Shown here in pieces: positions 17,901-25,994 of a stretch of DNA of 64,000 nt. The notes beneath the pieces were generated by a model, which saw nothing but the letters and a program-made list of their open reading frames with translations, ran no database searches and was not told the DNA's origin. The translations under genes and the position numbers were made by a program. Every line of letters starts with the position of its first letter. Positions within the stretch are counted from its first letter, which is position 1. The DNA is from Methanomicrobiales archaeon (lineage in GTDB: Archaea > Halobacteriota > Methanomicrobia > Methanomicrobiales > JACTUA01): positions 1-64,000 of the forward strand of contig JASEFH010000013.1 in assembly GCA_030019205.1 (NCBI GenBank), read 5' to 3'.

Positions 17901-18523
17901 ATCGCCTTTGCAAGTTCGCTGTGGAGGAGAGAGCGTTTCGAGATGTCCCCCATCAGCTCGGTCAGGCCGAGCGAGGTGTAGAGCAGGCGTGTGTCCCTGA
18001 CGTTGATGCTCCAGACGATGATCAGGGGAATGATATCGATCAGGATGTTGGAGCGGTACTTCCGGAACCCGATACGCTGGACGATTTCCATGCCTTTCTC
18101 GATCAGGACCGCGTCCTTGTGGTTCACGCCCCCCTCGATCAGCTCCTTGCTGATGGTCGCGAGGACCTTGCTCTGGAAGCTCTTCCGCTTCAGCTTGTCG
18201 CAGAGCTCGAAGACCGCCTGGAGCCAGCGCTCGTCCTTGGTCTCCACGTACGTGCGGGAGGCCCTGACAGCGACCTCGTCGATCTCGGCGTCGGAGAGTT
18301 CGTCCAGGACCGCCAGCATCTCGGGGGACTTCTCCTTGAAGATGGTGGCGACGATCGTCTTGTTGATGGAGTCCAGGATGAGCTTTCTCTCCTTGCGTCT
18401 CTGGATGGTGGAGACGTTGCGGATGAGGTGCCGCACCTCGTCCCGGTCCCGACGGGAGAGCGCCAGGTTGATCTTCTGTTTGATGTTGATTGTACTCTCG
18501 TCAACAGCCACGGTACATCCCAT
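14927..18523 (-). CDS. Giant helical-repeat protein, unknown function
   Basis: A roughly 1198-residue soluble protein that is alpha-helical throughout, with recurring 35-40 residue helix pairs rich in Leu, Ile and Ala. These resemble TPR/ARM-type solenoids but lack a clean consensus. No enzymatic motif, membrane segment or signal peptide is seen. An N-terminal region rich in Lys/Arg (residues about 10-50) precedes the repeats. The GTGA overlap with acylphosphatase suggests co-expression. The start is uncertain: GTG at 18547, ATG at 18523 or GTG at 18511 are all in frame, and a strong TATA box overlaps the first of these. Probably a scaffold (inference). Confidence 0.85.
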   Translation of the reverse strand: MGCTVAVDESTINIKQKINLALSRRDRDEVRHLIRNVSTIQRRKERKLILDSINKTIVATIFKEKSPEMLAVLDELSDAEIDEVAVRASRTYVETKDERWLQAVFELCDKLKRKSFQSKVLATISKELIEGGVNHKDAVLIEKGMEIVQRIGFRKYRSNILIDIIPLIIVWSINVRDTRLLYTSLGLTELMGDISKRSLLHSELAKAIATIGILRQDPGIVVDAFRSATEIKQKIRRLNCIASIAEKTSRSALGKHVSDVKSVLDDLEDVPEPRRVEIISVLVEQLLDRLREKRQIHSTLLKLEKDIPLSARCIVIKLLEKAEKSGDRWYLEKALEFNERVEDPGWHPVKEIVSASTAVVEHVGDITILLNVVPILEEAARESTESYLSQYLLIINSLLRGGEFYNALDIFSRIGSPHDRTGKHALDTSVRIIKEGVLKYEVDLLQRKIIDLYDADTRDSLIARAVAEICKEYDFDLVVSHTTAIESLIRMHTRPDDLLTGCIRILLERGFVQFHDASILITMADQMSDQAEREKAISFIVIEMAKIAVTRKNRDLLQRAVGLTCAIEGQRSRSEALCRIIDEASLLAVEQNDLNLLNRMRVWSSDLLDKDFELYAYESVINGMIRYGIHQLSPDALNEAYTLTQQIADLSLRQQLRENILEGLVRIGCLLFAGPNPEAEDPLAFARQLEPFERAVQLLKEQKNRHQIALKLARYIDIILEYKQNQKNPSYIIPLALFILEIESPLERNAMIYRVASNFKDFVEDMDSPGPNEVMVDLLQRLEHARTSMVILDLTYRFLSLTGDSYLKLSRMANLADSYLRIKKTRRAQEILHQVHTAAGQVKDIYERVLILSDLSGLLGKVAEEEARQALNEALALLPQVDEERSSQVRRQLVLSIVSIQALNPRDENIDLMLDLVQQIQEPIEYVNALVAIFPIVIQSAKGKGILSSIYQGILDIPLPYDRVSMLLDVIPLAETYGDKDDSLRLIGEAEKAVEAIQIPFISSMVKKGIVQLLLMLHAKRGDESLRKRAIRVAGSIPDEQVRDTLLSQLGAAGAEPPATNACRLLRQAYDSVDKGLFTVQEAASVDRAIRSLPDRAKRAQYAVELSLLARKAAQDRVADRLLQYAVEEASIIRPLSRRAYVLGDMALRVYAGDGGERSRDILGMAVNAAMSVREDHLRDTVFDELDVALRIMVERLV

Positions 18524-18528
18524 CCCGT

Positions 18529-18543
18529 ATTTTATTATATAAG
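18529..18543 (-). promoter_or_regulatory. TATA box before the giant repeat protein gene
   Basis: The minus strand reads CTTATATAATAAAATAC, one of the best TATA matches in the window. It lies only about 10-20 bases before the candidate ATG, so the message would be leaderless or start at a downstream GTG. A second element, TTTTAATATGG, about 25 bases further up would suit the ATG better. Confidence 0.5.
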
Positions 18544-18628
18544 CCACATACCATATTAAAATATTCTCATTAAATTTTACTCGTTAAAATTTTGGAAATT
18601 TTTAATTACGAAAAATATTGGGGAACTC

Positions 18629-18707
18629 GAATATCCAGAGGAGAGTATGGCAAATCATAACAAAATGCCTGAATATCCCAGAGAATAGCGTAAATTTCTG
18701 GATATTC
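18629..18707. repeat. Three copies of a GAATATCC(C)AGA element
   Basis: GAATATCCAGA occurs at 18629-18639, GAATATCCCAGA at 18671-18682, and the inverse TCTGGATATTC at 18697-18707. The last two can fold into an 11-base-pair stem with one bulged C and a 14-base loop. They lie in the AT-rich region between the phosphoglucosamine mutase stop and the promoter of the giant repeat protein gene. They could be an operator set or an RNA hairpin. Confidence 0.6.
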
Positions 18708-18795
18708 TATCCCCGTTCGTTAATAGCGAGCCCTGCCCGTTCCCGCCCGAGAGGCCTCCGTGAATCGCCCGCGATGCGACGGGAAGGGCTGGATC

Positions 18796-20169
18796 TCAGA
18801 ACTGGCCGGTTTCCGGTTCGATGCAGCGGATGATCTCTTCGTAGAAGCGTTTTGCCCTCTCCTCGTCGCCGGACTCCACGATCACCCGCACCAGGGGCTC
18901 CGTGCCCGAAGCCCGCACGAGCGCCCAGCCGTCGTCGCGCACGATGCGGATGCCGTCGGTGAAGTCCAGGGCATCGCCGGCGTAGGCCTTCTCGATCCGC
19001 CGCAGGATCTCGAGCGGCGTGCGGGTGCGGATCTTCCGCTGGATCGTGTGGTGGGGCGGCAGCCGGGCGACCAGGGAGGAGAGGGGCCGCCCCTCGCGGG
19101 CGAGCAGGTGCACCATCATCGCCGCGGTCATCGCACCGTCGCGGCAGAACTGGAACGAGGGGAAGATCAGCCCGCCGTTGCCCTCGCCCCCGAAGACCAC
19201 GGGTTCGCCGGCGGCCGCCAGCTCCCGCATTCTCCTCGCCACGTATACGCTCCCGACGGGGGTGTACTCGATCCGGCAGCCGTTCTGTTCGGCCACGTCC
19301 TCGATCATGCGGGAGCAGCTCACCGGCGCCACCACGACCCCCTTGCGGGAGCGGCAGATGAACTGCTCGATGAGGGCGAACTCGTCCATCTCGTCCACGA
19401 ACCGCCCGCTCTCGTCCACGAAGACCGCACGGTCGGCATCCCCGTCGTGAGCGACGCCGAATGCCGCCCCGCTGCCCCGGACCAGTTCGGACAGTGCGGC
19501 AAGCCCCTCCACGGAGGGTTCCGGCATCCTTCCGGGAAAACGGCCGTCCATCTGGGCGTGGATGGTGAAGACCCGGCAGCCCAGGGCGGCGAGGATCGCG
19601 GGTGTCGTCAGGCAGGAGGGGCCGGAGCCGGGGTCCACCGCGACGGTCATGCCGCCGCCGATCGGGCCCGGGAACTGCTCCACGACGCCGCGGACGTAGT
19701 CCTGCACCAGATGGGGGGCGGACGTCTCGCTCCCCACACCGTTCCAGGGGGCGGAACGGAAGTCCCGGTTGAAGATCCGCTCTTCGAGGGCCAGGAGTTT
19801 CTCGTCCCCCATCTCGGTCCCGTCCGCATCGATGACCTTGACCCCGTTGTACTCCGGCGGGTTGTGGGAGGCGGTGATCATCGCCCCGCCCCCGTAGCCC
19901 TGCTGGCGCATCAGATACTGGAGGGCCGGCGTCGGGAGGATGCCGAGGTCGACCACGTCGCATCCCGTCGCCATGACCCCCCCCTTGAGGGCGCTCGCGA
20001 GCGCCTCTCCCGAAGTCCGCGTGTCCCGCCCGACGCCGATGACGCCGTCCGACAGGGATCCCAGCGCCGCGCCGATGCGGAGCGCGAGATCCGGCGTCAT
20101 GTCCTTCCCGACGATGCCCCGCACGCCGTTCGTGCCGAACAGCCGCTTCTCAACCTTCCGCACGCCCAC
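18796..20169 (-). CDS. glmM: Phosphoglucosamine/phosphohexose mutase
   Basis: A 457-residue alpha-D-phosphohexomutase with all four family landmarks: the catalytic serine loop TASHNPPEYNG near residue 100, the metal-binding DGDADRA near 250, the sugar-binding GGEGNGG near 335 and the phosphate-binding RASGTEPLVRV near 418. The N-terminal LFGTNGVRG is typical of archaeal phosphoglucosamine mutases. It interconverts glucosamine 6- and 1-phosphate on the way to UDP-GlcNAc; phosphomannomutase activity is possible. A GTG start follows GGAGG by five bases. The MobB-MoaE gene ends 16 bases upstream, so they are likely co-transcribed. Confidence 0.92.
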   Translation of the reverse strand: MGVRKVEKRLFGTNGVRGIVGKDMTPDLALRIGAALGSLSDGVIGVGRDTRTSGEALASALKGGVMATGCDVVDLGILPTPALQYLMRQQGYGGGAMITASHNPPEYNGVKVIDADGTEMGDEKLLALEERIFNRDFRSAPWNGVGSETSAPHLVQDYVRGVVEQFPGPIGGGMTVAVDPGSGPSCLTTPAILAALGCRVFTIHAQMDGRFPGRMPEPSVEGLAALSELVRGSGAAFGVAHDGDADRAVFVDESGRFVDEMDEFALIEQFICRSRKGVVVAPVSCSRMIEDVAEQNGCRIEYTPVGSVYVARRMRELAAAGEPVVFGGEGNGGLIFPSFQFCRDGAMTAAMMVHLLAREGRPLSSLVARLPPHHTIQRKIRTRTPLEILRRIEKAYAGDALDFTDGIRIVRDDGWALVRASGTEPLVRVIVESGDEERAKRFYEEIIRCIEPETGQF

Positions 20170-20185
20170 GCACGCCTCCGCGCTC

Positions 20186-20914
20186 CTATTCCGTATGGTG
20201 CAGCCGTCTCATTAGCTTTTCCCGGGCCGCATCCGCAGCCTGGAACGCGGCCGCCGAATCCTCCGCCAGAACCGCGATCATGACGATGCCCGGAGGACTG
20301 CAGTGCAGACGGACTCCGATGATGCCCGCCATGCCCTCTGTCTCGCGGCGGATCTCCTCGAGGGCGAGAGCGATCGCTGCGGGGGGCGGCCCCCTCGCCC
20401 CCTCCCGCCCGCCCGCGTCCTCCACCCGCCCTGCATAGGTGACGATGGCGCCGCGGTCCGCTCCGTGCTCCCGCTGCAGCCCGGCAACCAGCCCCGGCAG
20501 CGTGACGTAGTCCTGGAAGCGGGGCAGGGCCTCCACGACCTCCTCGACGGCGGGGTTGCGGAGAACCGTGTTCTCCGCAGCGAGGTCCCCGATGACGATC
20601 TTGGGGAAGGCCCGGGTCTTGAATCCCTCGACGATGGCGTACTCGACGCCCGCATCCGCGAGCTGGGAGAGAACCGCATCCAGATCCGCATCCGCCGCCA
20701 CGAGCACGGCCTTCTCGGCGTCGATGCCCGCCGAGACCGCCGCCCCCGCCGCGTGGTAGCGGGTGGTGTCCTTCCCCACCTCCAGGGCATAGCGGTGATG
20801 GCCCAGGTGCTTCACCGCGGCTGTCTTCCCGATCGGGGCGAGGCGGCGGATCAGGTCCACAATGAAGGTGGTCTTCCCGGCGCCGGAGGTGCCCGCCACG
20901 TGGATGATCCGCAT
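20186..20914 (-). CDS. MobB-MoaE fusion protein
   Basis: A 242-residue two-domain protein. Residues 1 to about 140 are MobB, a P-loop GTP-binding adaptor of molybdopterin guanine dinucleotide synthesis, with Walker A GTSGAGKTT and VEGFK. Residues about 145-242 resemble MoaE, the large subunit of molybdopterin synthase, with GAIVTYAGRV and HCSPPGIVMIAV. The protein joins an early and a late step of molybdenum/tungsten cofactor synthesis, a cofactor needed for formylmethanofuran dehydrogenase in methanogens. Its ATG directly follows the stop of the DUF5806 gene. Confidence 0.85.
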   Translation of the reverse strand: MRIIHVAGTSGAGKTTFIVDLIRRLAPIGKTAAVKHLGHHRYALEVGKDTTRYHAAGAAVSAGIDAEKAVLVAADADLDAVLSQLADAGVEYAIVEGFKTRAFPKIVIGDLAAENTVLRNPAVEEVVEALPRFQDYVTLPGLVAGLQREHGADRGAIVTYAGRVEDAGGREGARGPPPAAIALALEEIRRETEGMAGIIGVRLHCSPPGIVMIAVLAEDSAAAFQAADAAREKLMRRLHHTE

Positions 20915-21436
20915 CTACCCGCCGCTCTCCCGTTCGGGCTGCTTCTTCCGCAGCCGTGCAGACGCCTCCGCCACTCTCCGCATGACCTCGGCGATCCGGT
21001 CTTCGATCTCGATCTCGCTGTCGATATCGAGCGTGGTCCCCTCCACCTCCAGCAGGAACCGCGCCACCTCGCTCGCCTCGAAGAGCACGTCGTCCAGCTC
21101 CTCGGCCGTGAAGAATCCGCACATCGCCCCGTAGAAGAAGGTGGCTCCGGCCTTCTTCACCTTCCGTTTGAACGCGGACCTCGCCTGGTTCACGGCCTGC
21201 GGGGAGTAGGTGTCGACCATGAACGGGACGAGCTCCGGCAGGTGCTGGCCGATGTAGGTCATCTCCGCGCCGCTCGAGGTCTTGAAGTCCGCGCAGAGCC
21301 GCCCGATCGCCCACTCGCGGGCCGTGATGTAGGTGTGCTTGCGGAGGAACTGGTTCACTTTGAGGTAGGACTCGCCGTCCACCTTCTTGAACTTCTGGTA
21401 CTTGTCGGGTTGCACCCGCCCGCCGGACTCTTCCAT
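20915..21436 (-). CDS. DUF5806 family archaeal protein
   Basis: A 173-residue soluble protein with the conserved run TYITAREWAIGRLCADF, the LPELVPFMVDTYSPQAVNQAR segment and GATFFYGAMCGFFTAEE, which identify the archaeal DUF5806 family. The C-terminal third is a charged helix. Function is unknown. Its stop abuts the MobB-MoaE start, so it leads the operon DUF5806, mobB-moaE, glmM. Confidence 0.85.
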   Translation of the reverse strand: MEESGGRVQPDKYQKFKKVDGESYLKVNQFLRKHTYITAREWAIGRLCADFKTSSGAEMTYIGQHLPELVPFMVDTYSPQAVNQARSAFKRKVKKAGATFFYGAMCGFFTAEELDDVLFEASEVARFLLEVEGTTLDIDSEIEIEDRIAEVMRRVAEASARLRKKQPERESGG

Positions 21437-21643
21437 TCAGTGACCGGTTGGGCGGGCCATCGTATTCAAGGCATTGGTTTGCAGCCGCACCCTGCCGGCT
21501 TCGCCGGAATTGCCGGGCTCCCGCCGCCGTCTGCAGCGGCTGCCGTGGCACCGGCAGGGCGCTTCCGCCATGGGCGGGTGGCAGAAAAGAGTGCACGGCC
21601 GAACCCCCCGGGCCGGCGGGCGGGAGAAGGGGGTGTGATCGGT

Positions 21644-22042
21644 TCAGATGGCGCCGGGCTTGAGCGCCCAGGTCTTCTGCTCGTACTCGCGGGCCAGGTC
21701 CTGCACCGGCGGGAGTTCCTGACCGTTGATCCGGATCGGCTGATCGGGACTGTTGCCGTTCAGGTAGTCGGTGAGCACCGAGTCGATGGCGGCGATGTCG
21801 ATCCAGTCCAGCTGGAGCCACCGGGACTTCATGCCCATGGACTCCTTCTTCACCTCTTTGAGCAGGGTGCTGAAGGCCTCCAGGGTCTTGAGCTTGATGG
21901 ACTCCTTGTCCAGCGTGAAGTGGGTGAGCTGGTACCAGGCGGGCCGCTTCATTCCGTCGTGCTGGATGATCAGTTTGTACCTGTCGAGACGGTTCTTGCA
22001 TAGGATGATATCGAATGTCTTGTGCGCAATATCGAGCTTCAT
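21644..22042 (-). CDS. Conserved-looking hypothetical protein, 132 aa
   Basis: A soluble protein beginning with two beta strands (KLDIAHKTFDIILC and DRYKLIIQHD), followed by helical segments rich in Lys. No known family is recognised. It is supported by a good Shine-Dalgarno GGAGAG seven bases before the ATG and a TATA box at the expected distance. The codon usage matches neighbours. Confidence 0.75.
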   Translation of the reverse strand: MKLDIAHKTFDIILCKNRLDRYKLIIQHDGMKRPAWYQLTHFTLDKESIKLKTLEAFSTLLKEVKKESMGMKSRWLQLDWIDIAAIDSVLTDYLNGNSPDQPIRINGQELPPVQDLAREYEQKTWALKPGAI

Positions 22043-22072
22043 CGTCTCTCCTTCCGGGGGTTCTGTTCGGGA

Positions 22073-22087
22073 ATGTATTATATTTCG
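22073..22087 (-). promoter_or_regulatory. TATA box of the 132-aa protein gene
   Basis: On the minus strand GACGAAATATAATAC lies about 38 bases before the ATG at 22042, giving a predicted leader of about 12 bases that still contains GGAGAG. A second AT element (ATTATATTTTAA) lies just upstream. Confidence 0.45.
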
Positions 22088-22378
22088 TCCACGATTAAAA
22101 TATAATTCGGTTAGAAGAAAGATTGGAAATACTTGCGAATTTTTCTATTTTTACGCATTATTTTCACATTTATACAAATCCAAAAATATTCAATGCTGAA
22201 ATATAATAGTAATTATTATATTCCCCTCCGCCCCCTCCGGCGGTTTGCGGAGATCCGCACCCGCGGGATGGGGTGCGAACACGCCGGGGGCGGCACGGCG
22301 GAGAGGGCGGCGCGGGGATCCCCGGGGCGCATCCTTCCGCCGCCGGACGCCTCCCCCCGCTCCCGTGCGGCTGCGACC
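22088..22378. other. AT-rich spacer and gene-free DNA
   Basis: The right part of the minus-strand spacer is downstream sequence of the DUF2156-type gene; 22080-22230 is strikingly AT-rich with T-tracts that could terminate that gene's transcript and an extended promoter region for the 132-aa gene. No open frame with protein character is present. Confidence 0.4.
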
Positions 22379-23293
22379 TCAGCCGGGGAGCAGCCGTGCC
22401 AGATCCTCCCTCTGCGCCACGTAGACCTCCACCATGTGGTGGGGATGGTAGCGCATCTTGGACTCCCGCAGCCCCGCATTCCCGAGATCGGACTCCCGGT
22501 TGATGAACGGGAAGCGTTCTGCCAGCACCCTGGCGGTCTCGGCATTCATCGCCTTGTAGATCCCCTCGCAGTCGGGCAGACCCTTCTCGAAGTGGACGAC
22601 GGCGGTGGTCTCGTTCAGCGGCTCGAAGAGCGCCATCGATGCGACGCGGCCGTCCACGCGGATCGTCCGCCCCTCGATCCCGAGTTCCTGGAAGTGATCC
22701 AGCGTGCGGAGGATCGCCTCCTTCTCGTGGGCAAGGATGGGATGGGACTCGCAGTCCCGCCAGTCGCACCACTCCAGCAGGAACTCCCGCACGTCCGCCA
22801 GGTCGTCCGGGCCCATGGCGTCGACGGCGTAGGTGCATCGCCTGCGGAAGCGGTTCAGCTGACGGCGGATGTTGAGGTACCTCCGCCCGCGGAGCTCCGC
22901 CAGGTCGGAGGCGCGGTAGACGTATTCGAAGTAGTTCCGCCGCGGGTGGAGGGGCAGATCGGGATACGCCGCGGCGACCTTCTCCCGCGAGGCGGAGTCC
23001 AGGATGGCGAGAGGGGTGTCCCCTCCCTCGCGGACAGCAAGCCGGATGGTCTCCTCCAGCAGCTCCGCGTCCGGCGGACCGATGGGGACCCGGAAGATGG
23101 TCCTGCCGTCGATGGTGCTCGCGAGCACGATGCTCTCCCGCACCTGCGCGAAGCGGTAGTGCGCATAGGCGTTCCAGGCCACCATATTGGTGAACGTGTT
23201 ATCGCTGTGCTCCTGGGGGAAGCGTGCGTAGTGCCTGCGGAAGAGATCGCGATCCGCCAGGGTCACCTCTCTGAAGTCGGCGGGCGAGAGCAC
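22379..23293 (-). CDS. DUF2156 / GNAT-fold lysyltransferase-like protein
   Basis: A 304-residue protein of the DUF2156 type, related to the C-terminal double-GNAT domain of phosphatidylglycerol lysyltransferases. Visible features are LPLHPRRNYFEYVYRASDLAEL, GRRYLNIRRQLNRF and the C-terminal NRESDLGNAGLRESKMRYHP, the most conserved part of the family. The substrate is unknown; no membrane segments accompany it, so membrane lipid modification is not implied. The GTG at 23293 is chosen because the upstream GNAT gene ends one base before it and its terminal GGGGAG serves as ribosome binding site. Confidence 0.85.
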   Translation of the reverse strand: MLSPADFREVTLADRDLFRRHYARFPQEHSDNTFTNMVAWNAYAHYRFAQVRESIVLASTIDGRTIFRVPIGPPDAELLEETIRLAVREGGDTPLAILDSASREKVAAAYPDLPLHPRRNYFEYVYRASDLAELRGRRYLNIRRQLNRFRRRCTYAVDAMGPDDLADVREFLLEWCDWRDCESHPILAHEKEAILRTLDHFQELGIEGRTIRVDGRVASMALFEPLNETTAVVHFEKGLPDCEGIYKAMNAETARVLAERFPFINRESDLGNAGLRESKMRYHPHHMVEVYVAQREDLARLLPG

Positions 23294-23294
23294 C

Positions 23295-23723
23295 TCACTC
23301 CCCACCCCGGTAGAGCATGGGGACATCCCCCTCGCAGCGCCGGAATCCGTTCGCGGCGTAGAAACCCTCGGTGCCTTTCTCCGCGATGAGGCCGATCCAC
23401 TCTATCCCTCCCCGTCTGCAGGCATCCAGGAGGAGGGACAGGATGCCCGATCCGATGCCGAGACGCCGGTATTCGGAGAGCAGGCAGAGGTCCTGGATGT
23501 AGGCGTCCGAGACCCCGTCGGAGATCACCCGCCCCATCCCGACGGCCCGCCCGCTCGCCCGATCGACTGCGACGGCAAATGCGTAGCTGCCCCGGATAAC
23601 CGGAAGGACGCCCGCCGGATCCCACTCCTCGCACCACCACCCCGCAGAGCGGTACAGGTCCACGATCTCCTCACGGCTCCAGGTATTCACCAGCCGGAAT
23701 TCGATATCCGGAGTCTTCCCCAT
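23295..23723 (-). CDS. GNAT family N-acetyltransferase
   Basis: A 142-residue GNAT protein. The acetyl-CoA binding motif A is YIQDLCLLSEYRRLGIGSGIL at about residues 75-95 (R-R-L-G-I-G-S form of QxxGxG/A), and motif B ends in FYAANGFRRCEG. The small size and position ahead of a DUF2156-type gene, separated by a single base, suggest the two acyl-transfer folds are co-expressed. Acceptor substrate cannot be told. Confidence 0.9.
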   Translation of the reverse strand: MGKTPDIEFRLVNTWSREEIVDLYRSAGWWCEEWDPAGVLPVIRGSYAFAVAVDRASGRAVGMGRVISDGVSDAYIQDLCLLSEYRRLGIGSGILSLLLDACRRGGIEWIGLIAEKGTEGFYAANGFRRCEGDVPMLYRGGE

Positions 23724-24342
23724 GGCAACGACCTACTCCTGCGGTGCCGGCCCGCATGTCAGGACCGGTATGCCGTCTGCGTATAAAAAAGGTATGAATG
23801 ACCCCGGCACGGGCTAAAACCGTCTCCGTGCCGTGCCGTGGCGTTTTTTGGCCCTGTACGGCAGCCCGGCTGTTTCCGCCCCGGCAGGAGGGGGAGGATG
23901 GGATGCATGCGGCGCCCGGATCGGGAGATGGCAGCCTGCGTGCCGAATCCATCGGATGGGGGGCGATCGGGCCGGCACACTCCCGTCGCTCTCACGCAGA
24001 ACTCCAGGGGGGAGCCTCCCGGATCGAGGCGTCGGTCTCCCTCTCCGCACATCCGAACACATGCGCAACAACGGGCCCGGTGGAAAACCCCTGCGGTGTT
24101 TTTCCTGCACCGATCCCGCGGATACCCTGCCGGCGATCGGGATCCTCCCCGCAGCCCTGCGGGAGATGCCCTCTCTCCATGGGGATCGTGCGACAGGCCC
24201 GAACGATACGGACCGGGGAGAGAAGCCTCTCTGCCGCCGGAGGGGCAGGGGCCCGCTGGTGAGACCGCCGGAGAGCCGCCAATCTCGACGAGGATTCCGG
24301 CAGAGCCGAAAAACGCCGTAACGGGGGGAGAGGCGATCGTCT
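23724..24342. other. Gene-free region
   Basis: About 620 bases. Overlapping open frames occur in every direction but are Arg/Pro/Ser/Gly-rich with no recognisable domain, consistent with GC-rich non-coding DNA. GCGTATAAAAAAGG near 23779 (minus strand CTTTTTTATACGC) is the likely TATA box of the GNAT gene. Confidence 0.45.
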
Positions 24343-24861
24343 TCAGCTGGCCACGTCCGCCCCGTACTTCTCCTGCAGCATCTTCAGCAGGTCGTCCGAG
24401 CGCCGGGATATCGCGACGATGCGCATGACCGCCCGGTTCAGCTGCTCGTTCAGTTCGTTCACCTGCTTCCGGGTGATGAAGTTCTTCCGGCTCGCGCTCT
24501 TGATGCGATCTTCTGCGATCTGACAGTTGTAGAAGAACCGATCGACGATGCAGCTGGCCTCGTGAAGACTGAACCGGAACTGATTGGCCTCCTCCCCCAG
24601 AATGTCGTTCAGCTCTTTGAGTTCCACGTCGATCTCGTTCAGAATGTCGATGATGGAGACGAGCGCCTGCTGCCGCTCCATCTCCTCCAGCTCCCGGGTG
24701 GCATCGGCCGCTCCGTCCAGTTTCCTCACGTACAGATCCATGGCGTGGGCCATGTCCCGGAAGAACTGCTTGTCCCTCCCTTCAAGAGCCTCAGCCCTCT
24801 CCCGCAGACGTTCGACTTCCCGCTCCAGACGCACCCGAAACTCGTTCTCATCGTATTCCAT
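24343..24861 (-). CDS. Coiled-coil protein, unknown function
   Basis: A 172-residue protein predicted to be almost entirely helical, with Glu/Arg/Leu heptads at about residues 5-35 and 55-95. It has no membrane segment or enzyme motif. It resembles no family I can name. The second ATG (24861) is preferred over one two codons upstream because GAGGGGG lies about nine bases before it. An AT-rich promoter zone lies 24980-25060. Probably a structural or adaptor protein (inference). Confidence 0.75.
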   Translation of the reverse strand: MEYDENEFRVRLEREVERLRERAEALEGRDKQFFRDMAHAMDLYVRKLDGAADATRELEEMERQQALVSIIDILNEIDVELKELNDILGEEANQFRFSLHEASCIVDRFFYNCQIAEDRIKSASRKNFITRKQVNELNEQLNRAVMRIVAISRRSDDLLKMLQEKYGADVAS

Positions 24862-25217
24862 GCACATCGGCCCCCTCTTCCGATTGACCCGGAACCATCT
24901 CCTCCCCCGTTTACGGGCGGCGGAGATCGGCTTTGCAGCCTGCCCGGTACTCCGCCTGCCTCACGTTTACCAATGCCAAACTTATTAATAAATCTTTTTA
25001 AATGATCGCATACTATACAGAAGAAAATATTCAATTATTGCGATAAATACCATCATATAGAACATATCCTTGAATATCAGGCCTTTTCCTGCAATGGAAC
25101 CGGCCCGGAGAGATTAACTGCAGGGATATCCCCGATACGGGGCAGTAGCATCGGCGCACAACCCGCATGCCCGGGCGGGTGCAGCAGGGCCGCAGGAGGC
25201 GGCGGCCCCGCGCCGGA

Positions 25218-25526
25218 TCAAGCCGGCGTCCGGGCGGATCTTCCCAGACTCTCCCGTATCCTGCCGATATCCGCCCGTGCGTCCTCGCGGGCGGGATCGA
25301 TCTCCAGCACCCTCTCGAACCTGCGCAGTGCGAGGTCCGGATGACCCATCCGCTGCAGCAGACGCCCCTTCTCAAGCCAGGCATCCGCGCAGGACGGATC
25401 GATATCGATCGCCCGATCGTAGCACCGCAGGGCTTCGCGGAACCGCCCGTGGCTGCGGAGCGTGTTCCCCCGGCTCACCCAGGCAGCCGGTCCGGGCTCG
25501 CTGTTGAAGATCGGCAGCATACCCAT
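25218..25526 (-). CDS. Small tetratricopeptide repeat protein
   Basis: A 102-residue protein with about two and a half TPR units: AAWVSRGNTLRSHGRFREAL / CYDRAIDIDPSCADAWLEKG / RLLQRMGHPDLALRRFERVL and a final helix. The DP at repeat ends and the G-F/Y-A-A pattern are typical. TPRs mediate protein binding; no catalytic part is present. It is short for a standalone TPR protein but has normal boundaries. Confidence 0.8.
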   Translation of the reverse strand: MGMLPIFNSEPGPAAWVSRGNTLRSHGRFREALRCYDRAIDIDPSCADAWLEKGRLLQRMGHPDLALRRFERVLEIDPAREDARADIGRIRESLGRSARTPA

Positions 25527-25652
25527 GGGTCCCCACCTGTATACAGCAGACTCGAATTGCCAGGTATATCAACGTTTCTTCGGCCCCACGCATCAGGAGC
25601 AGGACCCGGGCGGCAGGCTGCCCGAAACAGCGGTGGATGGAAAAGAGGTATT

Positions 25653-25994
25653 TCAGCGGGTGATCACGTAATCGGATTTGTATCGCCGCTCCTGTTTCAG
25701 GGTGCCGTCCGGCTGCATGATCAGGGCCATCATCTCGGCCTCCGCCACCTCCTCCCCTGCATGCTCCCCCTCCGCCGATGGCAGCCGCGGCCCGCCCAGC
25801 GGATCCCCGGCCAGCAGGCGGGGCGCCTGTTCGTTCTCGCGGGAGACGCAGGTCTGCAGGAGAGCCCGGAGATCCCCGATCTCGTCGGCGATTCCCTTCA
25901 GTACCGCCTCCATCTCCATCACCCGCACTTCAAGGCTGCGGATCCGCTCGGGGTATCCCGTCTGGACCCTTTCCTGTAGGTTTGCCATCATCAT
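25653..25994 (-). CDS. Hypothetical protein with coiled-coil segment
   Basis: About 113 residues. A coiled coil at about residues 15-50 (RIRSLEVRVMEMEAVLKGI) is followed by a low-complexity Gly/Pro/Glu linker and a C-terminal strand-like AEMMALIMQPDGTLKQERRYKSDYV. Family not recognised. The start lies among three consecutive ATGs at 25988-25994; upstream in-frame sequence is Arg/Gly-rich and unlikely to be coding. Confidence 0.65.
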   Translation of the reverse strand: MMMANLQERVQTGYPERIRSLEVRVMEMEAVLKGIADEIGDLRALLQTCVSRENEQAPRLLAGDPLGGPRLPSAEGEHAGEEVAEAEMMALIMQPDGTLKQERRYKSDYVITR

